Positions 26,501 to 39,653 of a DNA stretch of 64,000 bases are shown piece after piece. How positions within the stretch are numbered: the first letter of the stretch is position 1; each line of letters starts with the position of its first letter. This DNA comes from Triops longicaudatus. Taxonomy: Eukaryota; Arthropoda; Branchiopoda; Notostraca; Triopsidae. A program made the translations under genes and the position numbers. Below the pieces are notes generated by a model. The model saw only the letters and a list, made by a program, of their open reading frames with translations, was not told the DNA's origin and did no database searches. The stretch is from the NCBI GenBank assembly GCA_022885665.1, contig JAGQDJ010000151.1:146454-210453 (forward strand). Direction: 5' to 3'.

Positions 26501-29500
26501 ATTTCGCTCTTTTCTTTTTACCCCCTTCTCTTACACTCCAAGTTCTAGTTCAGACACGGAAGGCTTGCTTCGAGCGGAGTAAAATAAAAGCACATACTTT
26601 TTGCGGAAATGCCCAGACTTTTTTTTCTCTTTTTGATCTAATAAGAAATAACCTAAAATTGCAGCCTTGGAGTCCGAGTTATGAAGTGATAAGCCGTTGT
26701 TGGGTGTATTTAAGTACAGGAAAAACAATCAGCGTGCTCAGGCTTAAAAATGGGCAAGCTTGTCGCTAAAAAGGGGGACAAAAGTTGGAACAATCATCGT
26801 TCACGTTTTTGAAAATAGAACAAGAAAATCTCTTGGAGGAAAGCGTAGCTTGTTGAAGGGTAATAAAGAACCTGTCTAAAGAGTGGTCGCACAAGATGGA
26901 TCGTTTCCGCTGGTGCTTGAAAACTAGCAACTCGTTTTCTTTGCGACGTCGTTCACCCAACTTTTCATATATTGTTGGTTTTATTCGTCTTGTCCCTGCA
27001 CAAGTTCTGCTTTCAAGAATTTGTAGGCAAGTAGTTGCTAAGGAACAAAGCTAGATAGGCACAAGAGCGTAAACTTACCAAGGAAGTTTAAATATAAGTA
27101 AATGGTCGACTATATACCTGCACACCTGGGAGTAGTAAATTTCCGGCATAAAAATTGGGTGGCAAATTTCAACTTTTGGGACCAGAAAATGTGGATATGA
27201 CCTTAAAGACATTCAGAGGGGCCAGGGAACGTTGACACTTTTTGTGGTGCCGGTATTCCTCGGGACAATTGATAACGGAAGTGAGGTAATCGTTTCTCAA
27301 TAGGTAAACTCGAGAAGACTTGCATTTGATGGCACAACGCGCCCCCTAACCCCTTAGAACATTTTCCGCTGGTCACTTGGGTTTTCGCTTGAAACCAAAA
27401 AAGGTTTTTCTCTCCTGAGCCTTTATTTTGAGTAGTGATACAAGAAGGTATTTTCGGTAGGGGTAAAGTGTAATGGAATCCTTAGGGCAGTAACAAGAGG
27501 CTTGGACAGGCTAAAAAAGGAAAGGTATGGCTCCGAAAAAAATGTAATACTCAGATGTTTAAGCTACGGCATGCCGATCGAGACAGAGCCATAGAGTTTT
27601 ACGGTTACGAGGGTACCGGGAGGCTGAGGGTATGTATTGATGACTGGTGGTCGTAAAAGGTGTTGCCGGCAACACCTGACTGCCACTAACACTTAACGCA
27701 CCTGTCCATCACAGATCTTCGAGTTGATTGCTTTTGTCGTTTTTAATTTTTTTTCTCCTTACGTTGGTTCTTTTCGTGCGCTTAAGCCTAAGGCTATGTA
27801 CCTTCGCGTTCCGGGCTTCGCCAAACACAACTTTATTTATGGCAGCGCCCGATACTTTATGTATACGCAGCATCCTTGTTCCGTTGCAGCCTTTGTTATC
27901 TGAAGTTTTTGTTCTGTCAGTTATGGTGGTGTCGAAAATTTTTAGGGCCGTAGTGTGTTTTGACACATCTTTCATCTTCTAGAGAAGCAATTTTCAGCCC
28001 TGGACTCATAAATTGGCTCAAGGGGTATAGAGAACAACTGCTTTTCCTTGCGCCTATATGCATGTCACAGCCAAAAGTTGGAGCCTTGGGTTGGCAAACG
28101 GACAATTTGGAATGTCTTTGAAGACTTTTTTCTCTTTTTTTAATACAGTTTTATTGCCCTCGCATAGAGTACTCTTCTTTAGCGAGCCAAGCCTCTTTAT
28201 ACATTGCACAGTGTAGAAAAAAAAGAGTAAAAGATTCTCGAGAAGTCTGTATTTTTTCGACTTTTTTGTGCGTCTTCTCCATAAAAAGATGAGGTTCCGG
28301 GAGTGACGACGACTGTGTGCTCTTTTTCTCCTCTTGGCAACCAGGAAGAGATTTTTACGTCAGAGTAAAAGCACTGGATAGGATATACAAACTGTCCGCA
28401 TAGGAGGGAAATGATAGTAAGCCTTCGTTTCCGTAAAATTGGTGTAGTTTTCTTGAAATGAGCCTGTTGTGATCTACTTGAAAGTTTGCCTTTATATCCC
28501 AACCAGCGAGTTACTGTGCTTTTTTTATTAAATTCTCTTTATCTCTGTAAATTCATTGCCGAAGTGAAAGGTACGCTATGTATTGTACAGAGCTTATTGT
28601 TACAGTAACAATAGCGCGCTTCGTCGAGAACAGCACGGATAAAGCGAGGCGGAGCCGTGAAAGATAGAGCGCTAAAGGAAAAAGAAATAAGAGTGAGCTT
28701 TTTAAGTAGAGTCGATAAGACAGGAAGAGAAATTAGGAAGGTTTTCCATTGCTGTCTACGCTAATCAAATTCATCCATCCAAAGGCGACGATTGATAGTG
28801 AAGAAAGATCGGTTATCTGGTTAACCGGAATGGGTCGAGTAGGTCCATTTGCATGGCGCATCCTACTCATGGGTTTCCGCTTGTCGTAGCACGAGGGTAA
28901 GAAAAAGGGAAAATGGAGCGAAAGTTTTTTGTAACGTAGCAAAGACTTCGGCTCTTAAGGACATTAAGTTAGGATGTTCATTCGTCTGTGTCCTTAACGT
29001 GTTCGTCATGTTCTTAGATAGCGATATATCCTAATTGCCTCTGCAATTTGCAGTTTTTTCGCGTTTCAGTGCCGCCTCTTCAAAGCACTCAATGAGACTA
29101 TACATTTATTGGGCTTCTGTGTTCGTCCACTTATGAGTCGGGTTATACCATTTTTGGTTTCTGTCGATATCTTTTAAAAGGGGCCGAATGACTTTTCAAC
29201 AGCAAAACGCAGAACAGCGGACCGTTTCAAGGAGCTTTCCTAAATACGCCCATCTCAAGTTGTCGGGAATAATGTGTCTTCTCGTTGGGATTGTAAGTTG
29301 GCGAGCCAAATCAATAGGGCAAGGGAAGAGGACTGCACCCTACTACAGTTTGCCGACGGTTTTCTTCTTTTTTGACATCTCTAGAAATGGCTTCATTTTT
29401 ACTGAACCGTTAAATGGACGAACTTCTTTGGAAGTGTTGTTGTCAGAGACGACAAAGCGATACAAATCCTCTTATTGTTGCATTATGGACACGGTACACC

Positions 29501-32500
29501 GTTCTCTCCTAATGGATAAATTACGTGCGGAAATGCTATAAACTCTTTCATAACAGTCAAGTATATTCCGAAATTTATTTTGACGGTGACGCTACGGATC
29601 CATACATGGACTCTGTTTTCGAGAAATTAAAAAATTTCTTTAAGTCATTTTCAACGATTTGACAAAACGCTAAACTCGTGAAGAATTAGAGCTTGGTTGA
29701 TTGTAAACGCACGTGCGCAGGTATACGCTCGTCAGTGCAAATTGCACTGTGTTGATTTTCCTCACTGTATTACCTTGTACACAGTTCCTAACAGGTGATT
29801 TACTCTGTCGAAATATCCCCAATCAAGTTTCTTCAGTTTTAATGCTAATAAATTCTAGTTGTCAATAGCTCCCTTACAAGAACACTTTGCACTGTAAGTA
29901 ATAAGCTTTTACAACAACCTAGGATAACAGTGTTGTTTATATGGTTGTGAAGGCCATTGTTTACAGCATGATTACCCCTGCTTTTGTTTCCGTTTTCCCA
30001 GAATCTAGTGACCAAGCAATGGGGCACGTACAGAAAATTATCCGAACTTTTGTATCACTGTTGTAGGCTTTATGAAAGATAATGTATTGCGCCAGGAGTT
30101 TCAGTCCAGAATATTAGCGTATTGAGCGGTGTACCTTTTCTTAAAAAAAAAAAAAAAAAAAAGAAACTTCTTGCGTTATGAACTCATGTTACTTATCGAT
30201 ATGCCTCCCAAAAAGCATGCGGACACGAGCGCCGAAATGCCTTGTCCTGACTGATGTGCCGAAGCCCTTGTCTGTAAGGTGCTGACATTTCCGATAGGGA
30301 ATAGCTACTTGGATATGCTGATGACGCAGACGATTTCGCAAGCTATGTGTCTGTCGTATGCCATGTCCGCTCGTTTGCCAGAAACTGGGGAAAATGCAAA
30401 CGGGTAATCTTAGGAAAGAATTGGGGGAAAATGGAACAGGAAGTTGTTTGCTTGCCACGTCTTCTTATAGGTTTCTTTGAAACCGAAGGAGACTCGCAAG
30501 GCCTGAAAGATGCTATTTGGCCAGAATAAGGCGTCCGGAAAATCCGGTATGTATATATCGAACTTTTTATCCGCGATAGTTCTGTTTGAGGTTTTCAAAT
30601 CATAAAAAGCGGCACATCCCAAGCGTGCCTAACACACCGTAAGGCATGCGGTGCCGTTTTCAGCGGTCTTTGTTGAAAAAGGCGTGCCAGTTCTCTATAG
30701 ACTGTTCGCCCCAGATTCTTACTGCAGCGGAGCTCACAGAGCTATAGGCACTACTTCATGATTCATTTGAAGTTTTCTCCTATGACAATCTACTTTTCGG
30801 CCAGGAGAAATGTTATTTAATGTCTTATGGCTGTATTTCGTTTCTCTCAGCAAACATTGTAATAAACTACTGCAAGTAATAAATGTATGTTGTAGATGTT
30901 ATAAAAATCTCGGCATGGAGCACACTTGTAACGAACGTCGTTTTGGTTAAAGCATTGGTTGAGGGAGTGCCGAGTGCCTGTTGAGTAGTCCACCAAATTT
31001 TCAGCGTTTCGCATTGTGACCTCATGGTAAACAGCTGCTGAAGTTCTGTCCGAGTGTATCTACCGACACTGATAAAGGAAGTCAGTGGTTCGAAAATTGC
31101 ACTGTTGTGAACTGATCCACTATTTGAATTGTTGCTCACTGGATCCAAGTTGAATATTCTCCGCGCAGTAGTATGTCACATCGGAATACGCTAGCAACGA
31201 AGAGTGCTGTACTGAGTTCTAGCTGAAAATACTATTAGTCTCACCTTGTACATCAGTGGTCGGCAACCTACGGCCCGCGTACCCAATTTATCCGGCCCGC
31301 GGTGCTCGGGCAGAGAATTGCGTTTTACGTAAAGTAGCAACTTTGTGGTACAAAAGAGCATCCAAAGTCTCATTTCTTTACAAGTCAAGTGCAACATTAA
31401 TTAAAAAAGGATTATTTGTAAATAATCTGTCTTTATTTTTTTCCTTAAGTAATACCCGGTGAAGTATTTTCACTGGGCTAATCCGGCCCGCCTTCACCTT
31501 ACACGTCTAGATCCGGCCCGCAACCACCTCACATGGCTTTTAATGGACCCTGAAGGGGAAAGGTTGCCAACCCCTGTTGTACATTTTTCCGACGCTGTTT
31601 TCGGGTGCGAAATCAGAAAATTTGCAACGATACACCTATACGCTAGTCCCACAAGAATTTTAGTACACATAAACTCTTTACATTGGCTCATTTATACTTT
31701 TTTCGGATTTTTTTTTCTTTTCTTTGCAGCCTGTGTATTACTTTGGCTGTGTATCGTAGCAACCGCATTTGTATGGCTAAAGTAGGAAAGATGAGCTGGC
31801 GTCTTCTCTTGATACCAGCGCCTTTGGTTTTATGTACAGTTATCTTCTGGAAGAAGATGAGATCTTGTCAAGAGCTTTGGTGCCGTGCATGAAAGTGACA
31901 TGAAGCACAAACGAATACCCTGTTTCTCCACCTTGCGTTCGTCTTTATGCTTCTCATTGGATGCATCGAGCAAAGCTATAAAACTCCGGTGATAAAAGTG
32001 TTTTCATGAGGCTGCAGGCGAAGAAAACCTTCTGTTGAACTTGTTGTAGAATACGTAGGCCTTATTAGGAGCTTCCACTTGGGCAAGAGTGGGTGCTTTA
32101 TTTCAAGCTTAAAACTAAGTAGCGGCTAAAAAATCGAGACAGAACAGTGTTCGGCATCAGTTGTTACTTTCCACGCGGCGTAAAGGAGATATCGTTCCGA
32201 CCGTGTGTAGGGGATGTAAGTAGTCAGCAAAGCGTTACTCATGTGAAGAGCATGACAGAAGGAGACGGCCTTAGACGCAGCAAGCGTGCTGCTTAGAGAA
32301 GATGACTCCCAGGTGCTGCGGAAGGGCGTAGGCACCTTGCTTATTGCCTTTATCAAAGAAACGGGCAGCATGACAGGCAATTCACTTCAAGTTGGATCGG
32401 GGATAGAACTGGGAATTCCGATGCTCCCAGTTCTTTACAGACTTTGCAAATTGAACTAGTTACGTTCGTTAGAAGTTAATTTTGCGTCAACGACCTATGT

Positions 32501-35500
32501 CTGCTTGTCAAACGTTTGCCGAGATTTACGCAACACGGTAGAATTTCGATGATAATTTCAGAAATGACAAACGTGGGGATCACAAGTGACTGGCAACTTA
32601 TGGAGAGAAAAGATAGATGTTGAGTGCAAGTGGCATTTCAGCCACAGGTGACTGAGGACGAGGATGTGTTCCCTGACTAGCTTTTAATGGAAAACTTTGT
32701 AGGAAATTAGAAGTTTACTTGGTTGGAGAAGTTTAATGTGTAACCCGGTGATAGGAACAGAGAAACCGGGAACAGGTCTTTCGCATCGGTGATACAAGAG
32801 CATTACAAAGACTAATGAATCCATACAAAAGCAATGTTAGGAAGCTTTTCGTGCGAGCGGATTCATTGAGAATGAGCCAATTAGCAGTAACTTTGTCGGT
32901 ATGTCTGTGGTATGTTTCAGCACCCATCTTTCGGTTTCAGAGAGCAAATTTAAAATTGTAGTGCCCAGCCATGGTGGCTGTGTTTGTGCTTTCCCCGAAA
33001 AAAATTAAAAAAAAAAAAAGAAATCGTCAAGCTACTATAGCTCACTTTAATGTCAAATGCGTAGAACAGCACTAAAGATCAAAAGTTGAACTGACGGTGG
33101 GTTTGGATATAATCTTAACTTTAGCTCTCATCAACACCGTGACGGTACGGTACTAAATTGCTGAAGTACGAGGGACTTGAAGGTCAGACTGCGATGGTAT
33201 CCTCGCTGAATTGCAAAGCATTTGTCTCAAAGTGATTCCTGGGTGATATCAGCAGGATAGTAGAGGGTCTCCAGAAAAATTAAGCAATAGATGTCTTTTG
33301 GTATCAATCTAAATGAAGGCGAAAGGGTTCTGGCGAGTCACACAACGCTCTGGAAAGTTGTCCTTATTTTCTTTTATGCAAGATCATTGTCTCTAGCTGA
33401 AAGTCAGGGAACATTTCCCGTTGAAGCCTAGGCCACTAGCACGATGATTGGTATTGGGTTTTTAGCGGTACTTGTTCCGGCGGTAACGGTCTTTCCCATA
33501 TGGGAACGGCGCTTGATCTTCACGTGGCAACAAACTGTCCTGTCGTTCAAACCATATGGGTTCGACGTGGGCAATAAAATCCTTCGTCGTGGGCTATTGT
33601 TTTCCTTGTATATAGTCTAGAATATATTCTATTTCTCGCTTTTTAATACGCAAAGTGGTACTCGGGAAATTTGCAACGTTTGTGTAAAACTTTTGTACTG
33701 GTCACTGCTATTTCTGGTTTTGGCGTTTATTAACGTGGCTCCCCCCTTATGCATGACCAACAACTTCAAAGTTAGTACAGCAGCTAAATGGTTCAGTGCA
33801 CATTTAGGAGGGCCAACGGAAGTGACATTGAATATAGTGAAAAGGGAGACGTTAAATAGAAAGCTGTGGATGAAATGAAAGAAAGATTGTAGCAAACGGT
33901 AAATCCTTTGAACGTATGCTATGGAAGAGGTACAATGGGTACTATTTCTTGAACGAACGCATTACACACATTTGCGTTCTTCACTTCTAAATTTGTGAGG
34001 GAAAGCTAATGCAATAACGAAAACAGATACACATATTTTATATGTTATACAGAATTTCTTAGAAAATAGAAATGGGTCTAGTCCATTTTTTTTGAGGAAA
34101 TGGCTAGCATTAAGATTTTTTTGCTTTTCTTTTTCTTCTACGGCCATATTCCGCGGTCAGCCTTGAACATCGACAGCAAGCTTTATTGCAGTAACCTGGA
34201 TCGCCTCCACGAACTGACGGAATTCATGTTCTGTATTTATCCGACCATTAAGAAAATGTTTTTTTACACTTGGGAGTAAGCGACTTGACTTGAAAGCTAG
34301 TATAGTGTAGGTTTACATTTCAGGGGCCACCTTTATTAAGCTAAACTGCGTAGTCAAGTTGAGAAAAAAAAGAGCCACAAACTACTGGTTCATGTTTGGT
34401 CCGCACGATACAATGAAGAAAGTTAAAGCAGCAGTGTTTTTCTGTCTATTTTTTCTGTTACTTATTACTATTTTTTAAGTTCCTTCAGGCTACAACCCGT
34501 GCCTCCCGTTGGGCTTGAACGTTTGTTATTATTAACGTAGGTAACAAGATGAACTGTTAAGTGTTGGTTTCCGCTCCTTGCCGAGCAGAGGCAAAAGGCA
34601 ATTCCTTATGAGGCAACAACACGGTCAAGTTATCTAGTAAGTAAAGCCCAAATGAACGACGTGCAACGGTATAATGTGGAATCTATAAAACGTGATATTG
34701 ACTGACCTCGAATAAACTCCTGCCCACCGGATCTAAGCAGACTTATGAGGTGCTTATGTTTTGCTGGCGTTACTACCGGGGGAAAAAAGGGAAAATGTGT
34801 CAGACTAGGGATTATGTGTTCGTTCCGCTGTTTCCGTTTCAAAGTCGGTTTACAAATCATTGTTGTTGTAATTTTTGGAACCGAAAAATGGTTAGCCAAG
34901 AGCACAGCTCAGCTTCAACAAGTTGAGGCTTCCTTCTTCTCCCTTGCGAGCCCATTTTTCAAGAAACGCTGACATTAAAATCGTTACCCCGTTCTTAGAA
35001 GAAAAGAAAAGCCGCGCGAGGCATTGTATGTCTGTAATTTGTCAAAACCGAAATTGTTGGGCTATACAGCAACTGAGACACCCACCATTTTCACATTGTC
35101 CTCTTTTACCTCCTCCGTAGCTCCGCAAGCTATTATTTTTCATTCCATCCTAATCCATGTTAACACCCCCGCAGTATATGGTGTCCTGCTCTAAGGAGAC
35201 TTCCGATTTCACGCCCGTCAAACAGACCGCGTACTCCGTAAAGGGATATGTACGCTCCCTTATGATTCCTTTTCATGTTTTCAATCAGGCAATGCCTTCT
35301 GTAAAGTACGAGCCCTCTTTTTCCAACGAAGCGCAGAAAACAGTAAGAAATACGCAACTTCGGGAGACGTTGCGTAAAAAATACCAATAAAAAAGGCTGG
35401 CAAAAAGGCGTAAAAGGGAGCCTGAGGAATTTGTTGGGTTGGTTTCTAATATTGTGGGGAGCTGAGGTAATAGCTTCGAAGAATGCGACGAGGGTTTGTA

Positions 35501-36526
35501 TGGCTTTGGAGCTGTTAGAAGTTAAAGAGTAAAAGCATGGGAAGCGCTGATTTACATGTCATCCTTTCACCCCCGCGCGCCCGGTTCGTGCTTGTTGGGA
35601 CCCCTTGCCGACCCCTCCTACCGATGGAACCGATTGAAGCTCAGTGGGCAATTTTCTTTTCTGTTTCTCCCAACAATCCTTCAGTGACCGATTGCTTTCG
35701 ATTGGCTTTTATACCCATACAAATACATTCCAATAGCAGTCCCGCTCTGGACTTGTCTTTTTTTTTTTTAATTTAGTTTAGAGAAGCATAAAGGGGGTCT
35801 TTATCTCGTCGAAATAGTCATGCTTTATGTGCATGATTTCCTGCGGTGGCAAGGAAATTGGAATTTGCTTATCATATCGACCCATACAGGTTTATTTGGC
35901 TACGTGTTTCTCCCAGTCTTGTGGATTCAACTCCCCTTCCTCGCCAAGAAACGTCCAAGTGTGCCTGATGTGTGGTTGCATGACAGATTCGAAATCTTCG
36001 AGAAAGTAATGAAAATCTTTTCATGTCCATCTTGCGGTTTGCGTGACCAAAACGTCGGAAAAATTTTCGACTTCGAAAGGGAAAAAGGAGAGCTTTAAAG
36101 AGATCGAGGGGATGGATTTCACAAATAATAGGCAAAGACAAAAACCATTCTAGCCGCAACAAGAAAAAGGCGTTAGCAATTACACTGCCGCAGCAGCCGA
36201 AAGCTGTCGGTCACGGAACGTGGGAATTGCCATTGAACTCGCTAACGGCGATCATTTCCGGAGGCCATACATTGCATTCGTCTTTTCCTTGCGTTATCTG
36301 TGGTTCTAGCCTTAAAAAAAAGAAAGAGTTGAAGATAACAGAGGTCAGGGGTTTTACGTAGTCAATCTCGTTACCGTGTCAGCGTCATACTGAACGTCGC
36401 TTTCCTGGTTTTAGCATTTCAACGCAGTAAAAAATGATCCTGTTCGTGCCTTCAGTGGTTAAAAAAGTAGTTATGACGGAAATACTTGAAAAACTTGGAA
36501 ACGTGGGCTCATCCCCGAGCTACCAC

Positions 36527-36562
<36 letters not shown>

Positions 36563-39500
36563 GAGGTCTCTGAGTTCCAGGTTAAATGGCAGCAGGAAAC
36601 AAGAAAATGTACTATGCGGACTTCCTCTTTTAGGTATTCGCGTTGAGTAAAAGGAATGAATCTGTCCGAAGAGCGCTGAGTGCTTTCGGTTGGGGTAAAA
36701 CGAGCAGGTGAAATATAGGTCCCCGTTTTACATTCTTGACACGCGAAAATAGAAGAAACGAGTTCATCTTGTCTCTTGTCTGCAGTTGGCAGGCCTGATG
36801 CATTTCTATATTTGTATATGTGTTCACAGCACTAATGAAAACTCATTTGCTTAACATTGTCGGTCTTCTACCCCATTCCTACTTTCATTAGATGCCAAGC
36901 CAAAAAACAACAAAACCGTCTCAAATGAATATGAAAATGCCAGTGCGCGCTCTCGAGTAATTTTTTCCCGTGCCCTCGCCTGGCGTTTTCTATCGTTTCA
37001 TTGGCGAAGAAAAGAGGGGAAATGAGATTCTTTGTACCTGTAGTCCGTTGCCCGATCTTTCAGCGGTAAGTCCTTACAGGTTCTGAAAACGACAGGAACC
37101 CCCGCTCTTTAATATCTCATTTCAAATGCAAAACAGTAGCCGACTAGAGCGCTATTGAGCCCGAACTTGAAGGCTGCCTGCACAAGAATCATACTGCCAA
37201 GCCAGATCCTTATCGCTTTGATTTGTAGCTTCATAAGTTTTGAGGAAAGTTGTGAGAATGGGGGGACATGTGAGGTAGAGGGGCGATGAAAGAGAAGTTC
37301 GACAAGATGAACGTCTTCTGTTCTCTTTTTGTTAAGTTGTAATTAACGAGTTATCTGCTCCTTGATAAGGAGAGCAGGGCAATTTGTACCGTAAAATTTA
37401 ATAGCTGCGTTCGAAACGGATCTTTCCCCCAGAATTGTGTGTTGAAAGGGACGACGTTTACCATCTGTCTCGTTTGCAAGATAACTTACAACTTGCACAA
37501 TCTCTCTCGCCAGATAGAAGAAATATTGAAAGGGTGCTACGTTTCCCGTTGCACTACGATTCACTTTACCAATTGTCGTGCAATTTCTTCCCGGCTACGA
37601 ACGCGGTCTCAGGCAGCAGAAGGTTTTCAAGTTCTATTTTTCAAAAGCATTGTATTATTAAGCAGCTTTTCTTTTCCCGATTGGACGAAAATGGAAGCAC
37701 TCCAAGCTGCCATACACCGTGGACACACTATTCGAAAATTTATCTTTCTTGTGAACCAAAATTTCATTAGAGGGAGTTCTTGTCAACTGTAACGTGTGGT
37801 TTCCGCGTTAAAAGTTAGGTGTATAGGACACGTAAAACTTTGATTTTCTGAGAGAAACAGTTCCTTCTTTTCATGTGTGAAGTTTTGAGGTGGCACTCGA
37901 GCTTTAAACCATTTGTCTTACTTAAATGTTTCAATAAATAGGAAACTTGGTCTGCGGTTGATGCCTCTATTTAGAAATAGTCCTGAAAATTTACAATATG
38001 CAGAATTATCGACCTGTTCTAAATACCGTCATTTCTGCGAACCCAGTGTCGACATGTCGGGCCTATTTTTTTGGCTCCGCATTTTTGCCTTGGCCTCCCG
38101 AAAAGGGGGGAGAAAACCCATTCGGTGCTTAAACAAGGCATCGTTCAGTTCACAAAGATGGCGGTATGAGAGAATCGCTTAGTGTAATTCATTCAGCCCC
38201 GTATCTCCTCTTAACTTTATTGGGGTATTTACTGTTTGTGCTGCTAGTTCACTCTTCAAAAGACGGTTAGTCGGCCTCGTTTGTTTGTTGGCTTTTTATA
38301 AACAGAAAATAGACACACTGTGCTCTGCTTGTAACTCTTCTTTTCCTTGTTTTTCTTCCCTTGATGCCAAAGTGCCCATCCTGGAAGCGTGGTCGTTAGC
38401 TGGCGGAGTAGCGGAATTACCGTGCGACGTTACTTCGCCTTTATCTGGTGATCGGGTTCTTCTCGTGCTCTGGTACAAGGATGGACAAGGAACTCCCATT
38501 TACAGGTAATTTTCTATGAAAAAAAGCATAAATGTCTAGCGACTTTAATTTAGATTTTCCATCGTTTAGACATACACTCAAGGAGCTCCATATCGCATTG
38601 CTTTGCTTAAAAATAATTTTGAAGTTTGTAGAAGACCCTCTAATTCTTTAATGAACTATGCGGTGAAAGAAGCACCACAACTAATTAAAACAAAAGAATC
38701 TTTAATTCCAGACTAACCTTGCAGGAACAAATGTGTTCAATTAATTGGGAGAAGTTCTAATCTATGAAAAAGGCTTACGAGGGAAGAGTGTGATGTTTCT
38801 AGAAACTTCAAAAGGATGCAGTCGCTACGGCCGAAGACTAAAGAAATTTCCTAGTATTTCTCTGCGCCAAGTTGGTTGTATGTGATGGCTCCCGTAAAGA
38901 TAGTTATCTACTAAGCTTATTTGTGCAGAAAACTGCAACACAGAGCTTAGGAGTTTTGTAAAGTTGTGGCGAAAATTCCAAGTTGGAAGCTCACAGACTG
39001 GAGTAGGATTACTTTTTCACATTGCACGGGGAGCCGTGGATTGATAGCGTCTTTCGTAGTTTGGCGATGTCACAAGACAGGTGAACTTTACAATTTCCAC
39101 TGAACGCTCCTGTCATGAAAGTAGTAATTATCTGTTATAAACTTCTCTGGATGTCAGACAAGCAAAATAGATCAAAATTATTAAGTATAAACGCTGTCAA
39201 AGTGTTCTTACGCACGGCAAAGCTAGTTGTGAATCATTCCAAGTGGGTAATTAAAAGTGCCTGCTGCTTGATAGGCTTTAAGGCTGAGAGAATTGCCGGC
39301 AAGCAGAGGTATTGATTTTCGCCACTGGTAAGGTCTATTGTGAGAGTTAATTAAAATCCTGTGGAATACAGCACGCAGTGAGATAGATTGAAATTATCAT
39401 TGGAGATTTTGCCTGGCTCCCGGTATCCAACAGCCAACAAAAGAAATTAGCTTTGCGACCATCTCCTTGCTTTATTTGTTTGGCTGCTGAATGTCAACGG

Positions 39501-39620
39501 GTAATTTATGAGGGTTCTTTAGCACGCACGTCTCTTTACATTCATATTAGAGGGCTTATACAGGATAGGAGACGTTTTTCTCTTTTTCTTGATTGAAATA
39601 GCAAGCCCGCTATGCCTTTT

Positions 39621-39653
<33 letters not shown>

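Larger units (their letters stand above)
11526..31253. other. Intron 1 of the Side-like gene, 5' part: no gene recognised
   Basis: About 20 kb of sequence has short overlapping open frames on both strands and no domain I recognise. Visible simple structures are a 17-T run at 20406-20422, a perfect 20-bp palindrome at 27658-27677 (AGGTGTTGCC followed by its reverse complement), a 19-nt odd palindrome at 28595-28613 around TATTGTTAC, and a 20-A run at 30143-30162. An exon of another isoform could hide here, but nothing in the sequence singles one out. Confidence 0.5.

Noticed and set aside
30143..30162. Poly(A) run as the tail of a SINE or processed pseudogene
   Set aside because: No upstream body with promoter boxes, coding similarity or flanking duplication could be found.
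37435..37792. Two overlapping open frames of 111 and 117 codons
   Set aside because: They overlap in different frames on one strand, have no recognisable domain, and lie in intron 1. At most one could be real and neither has support.
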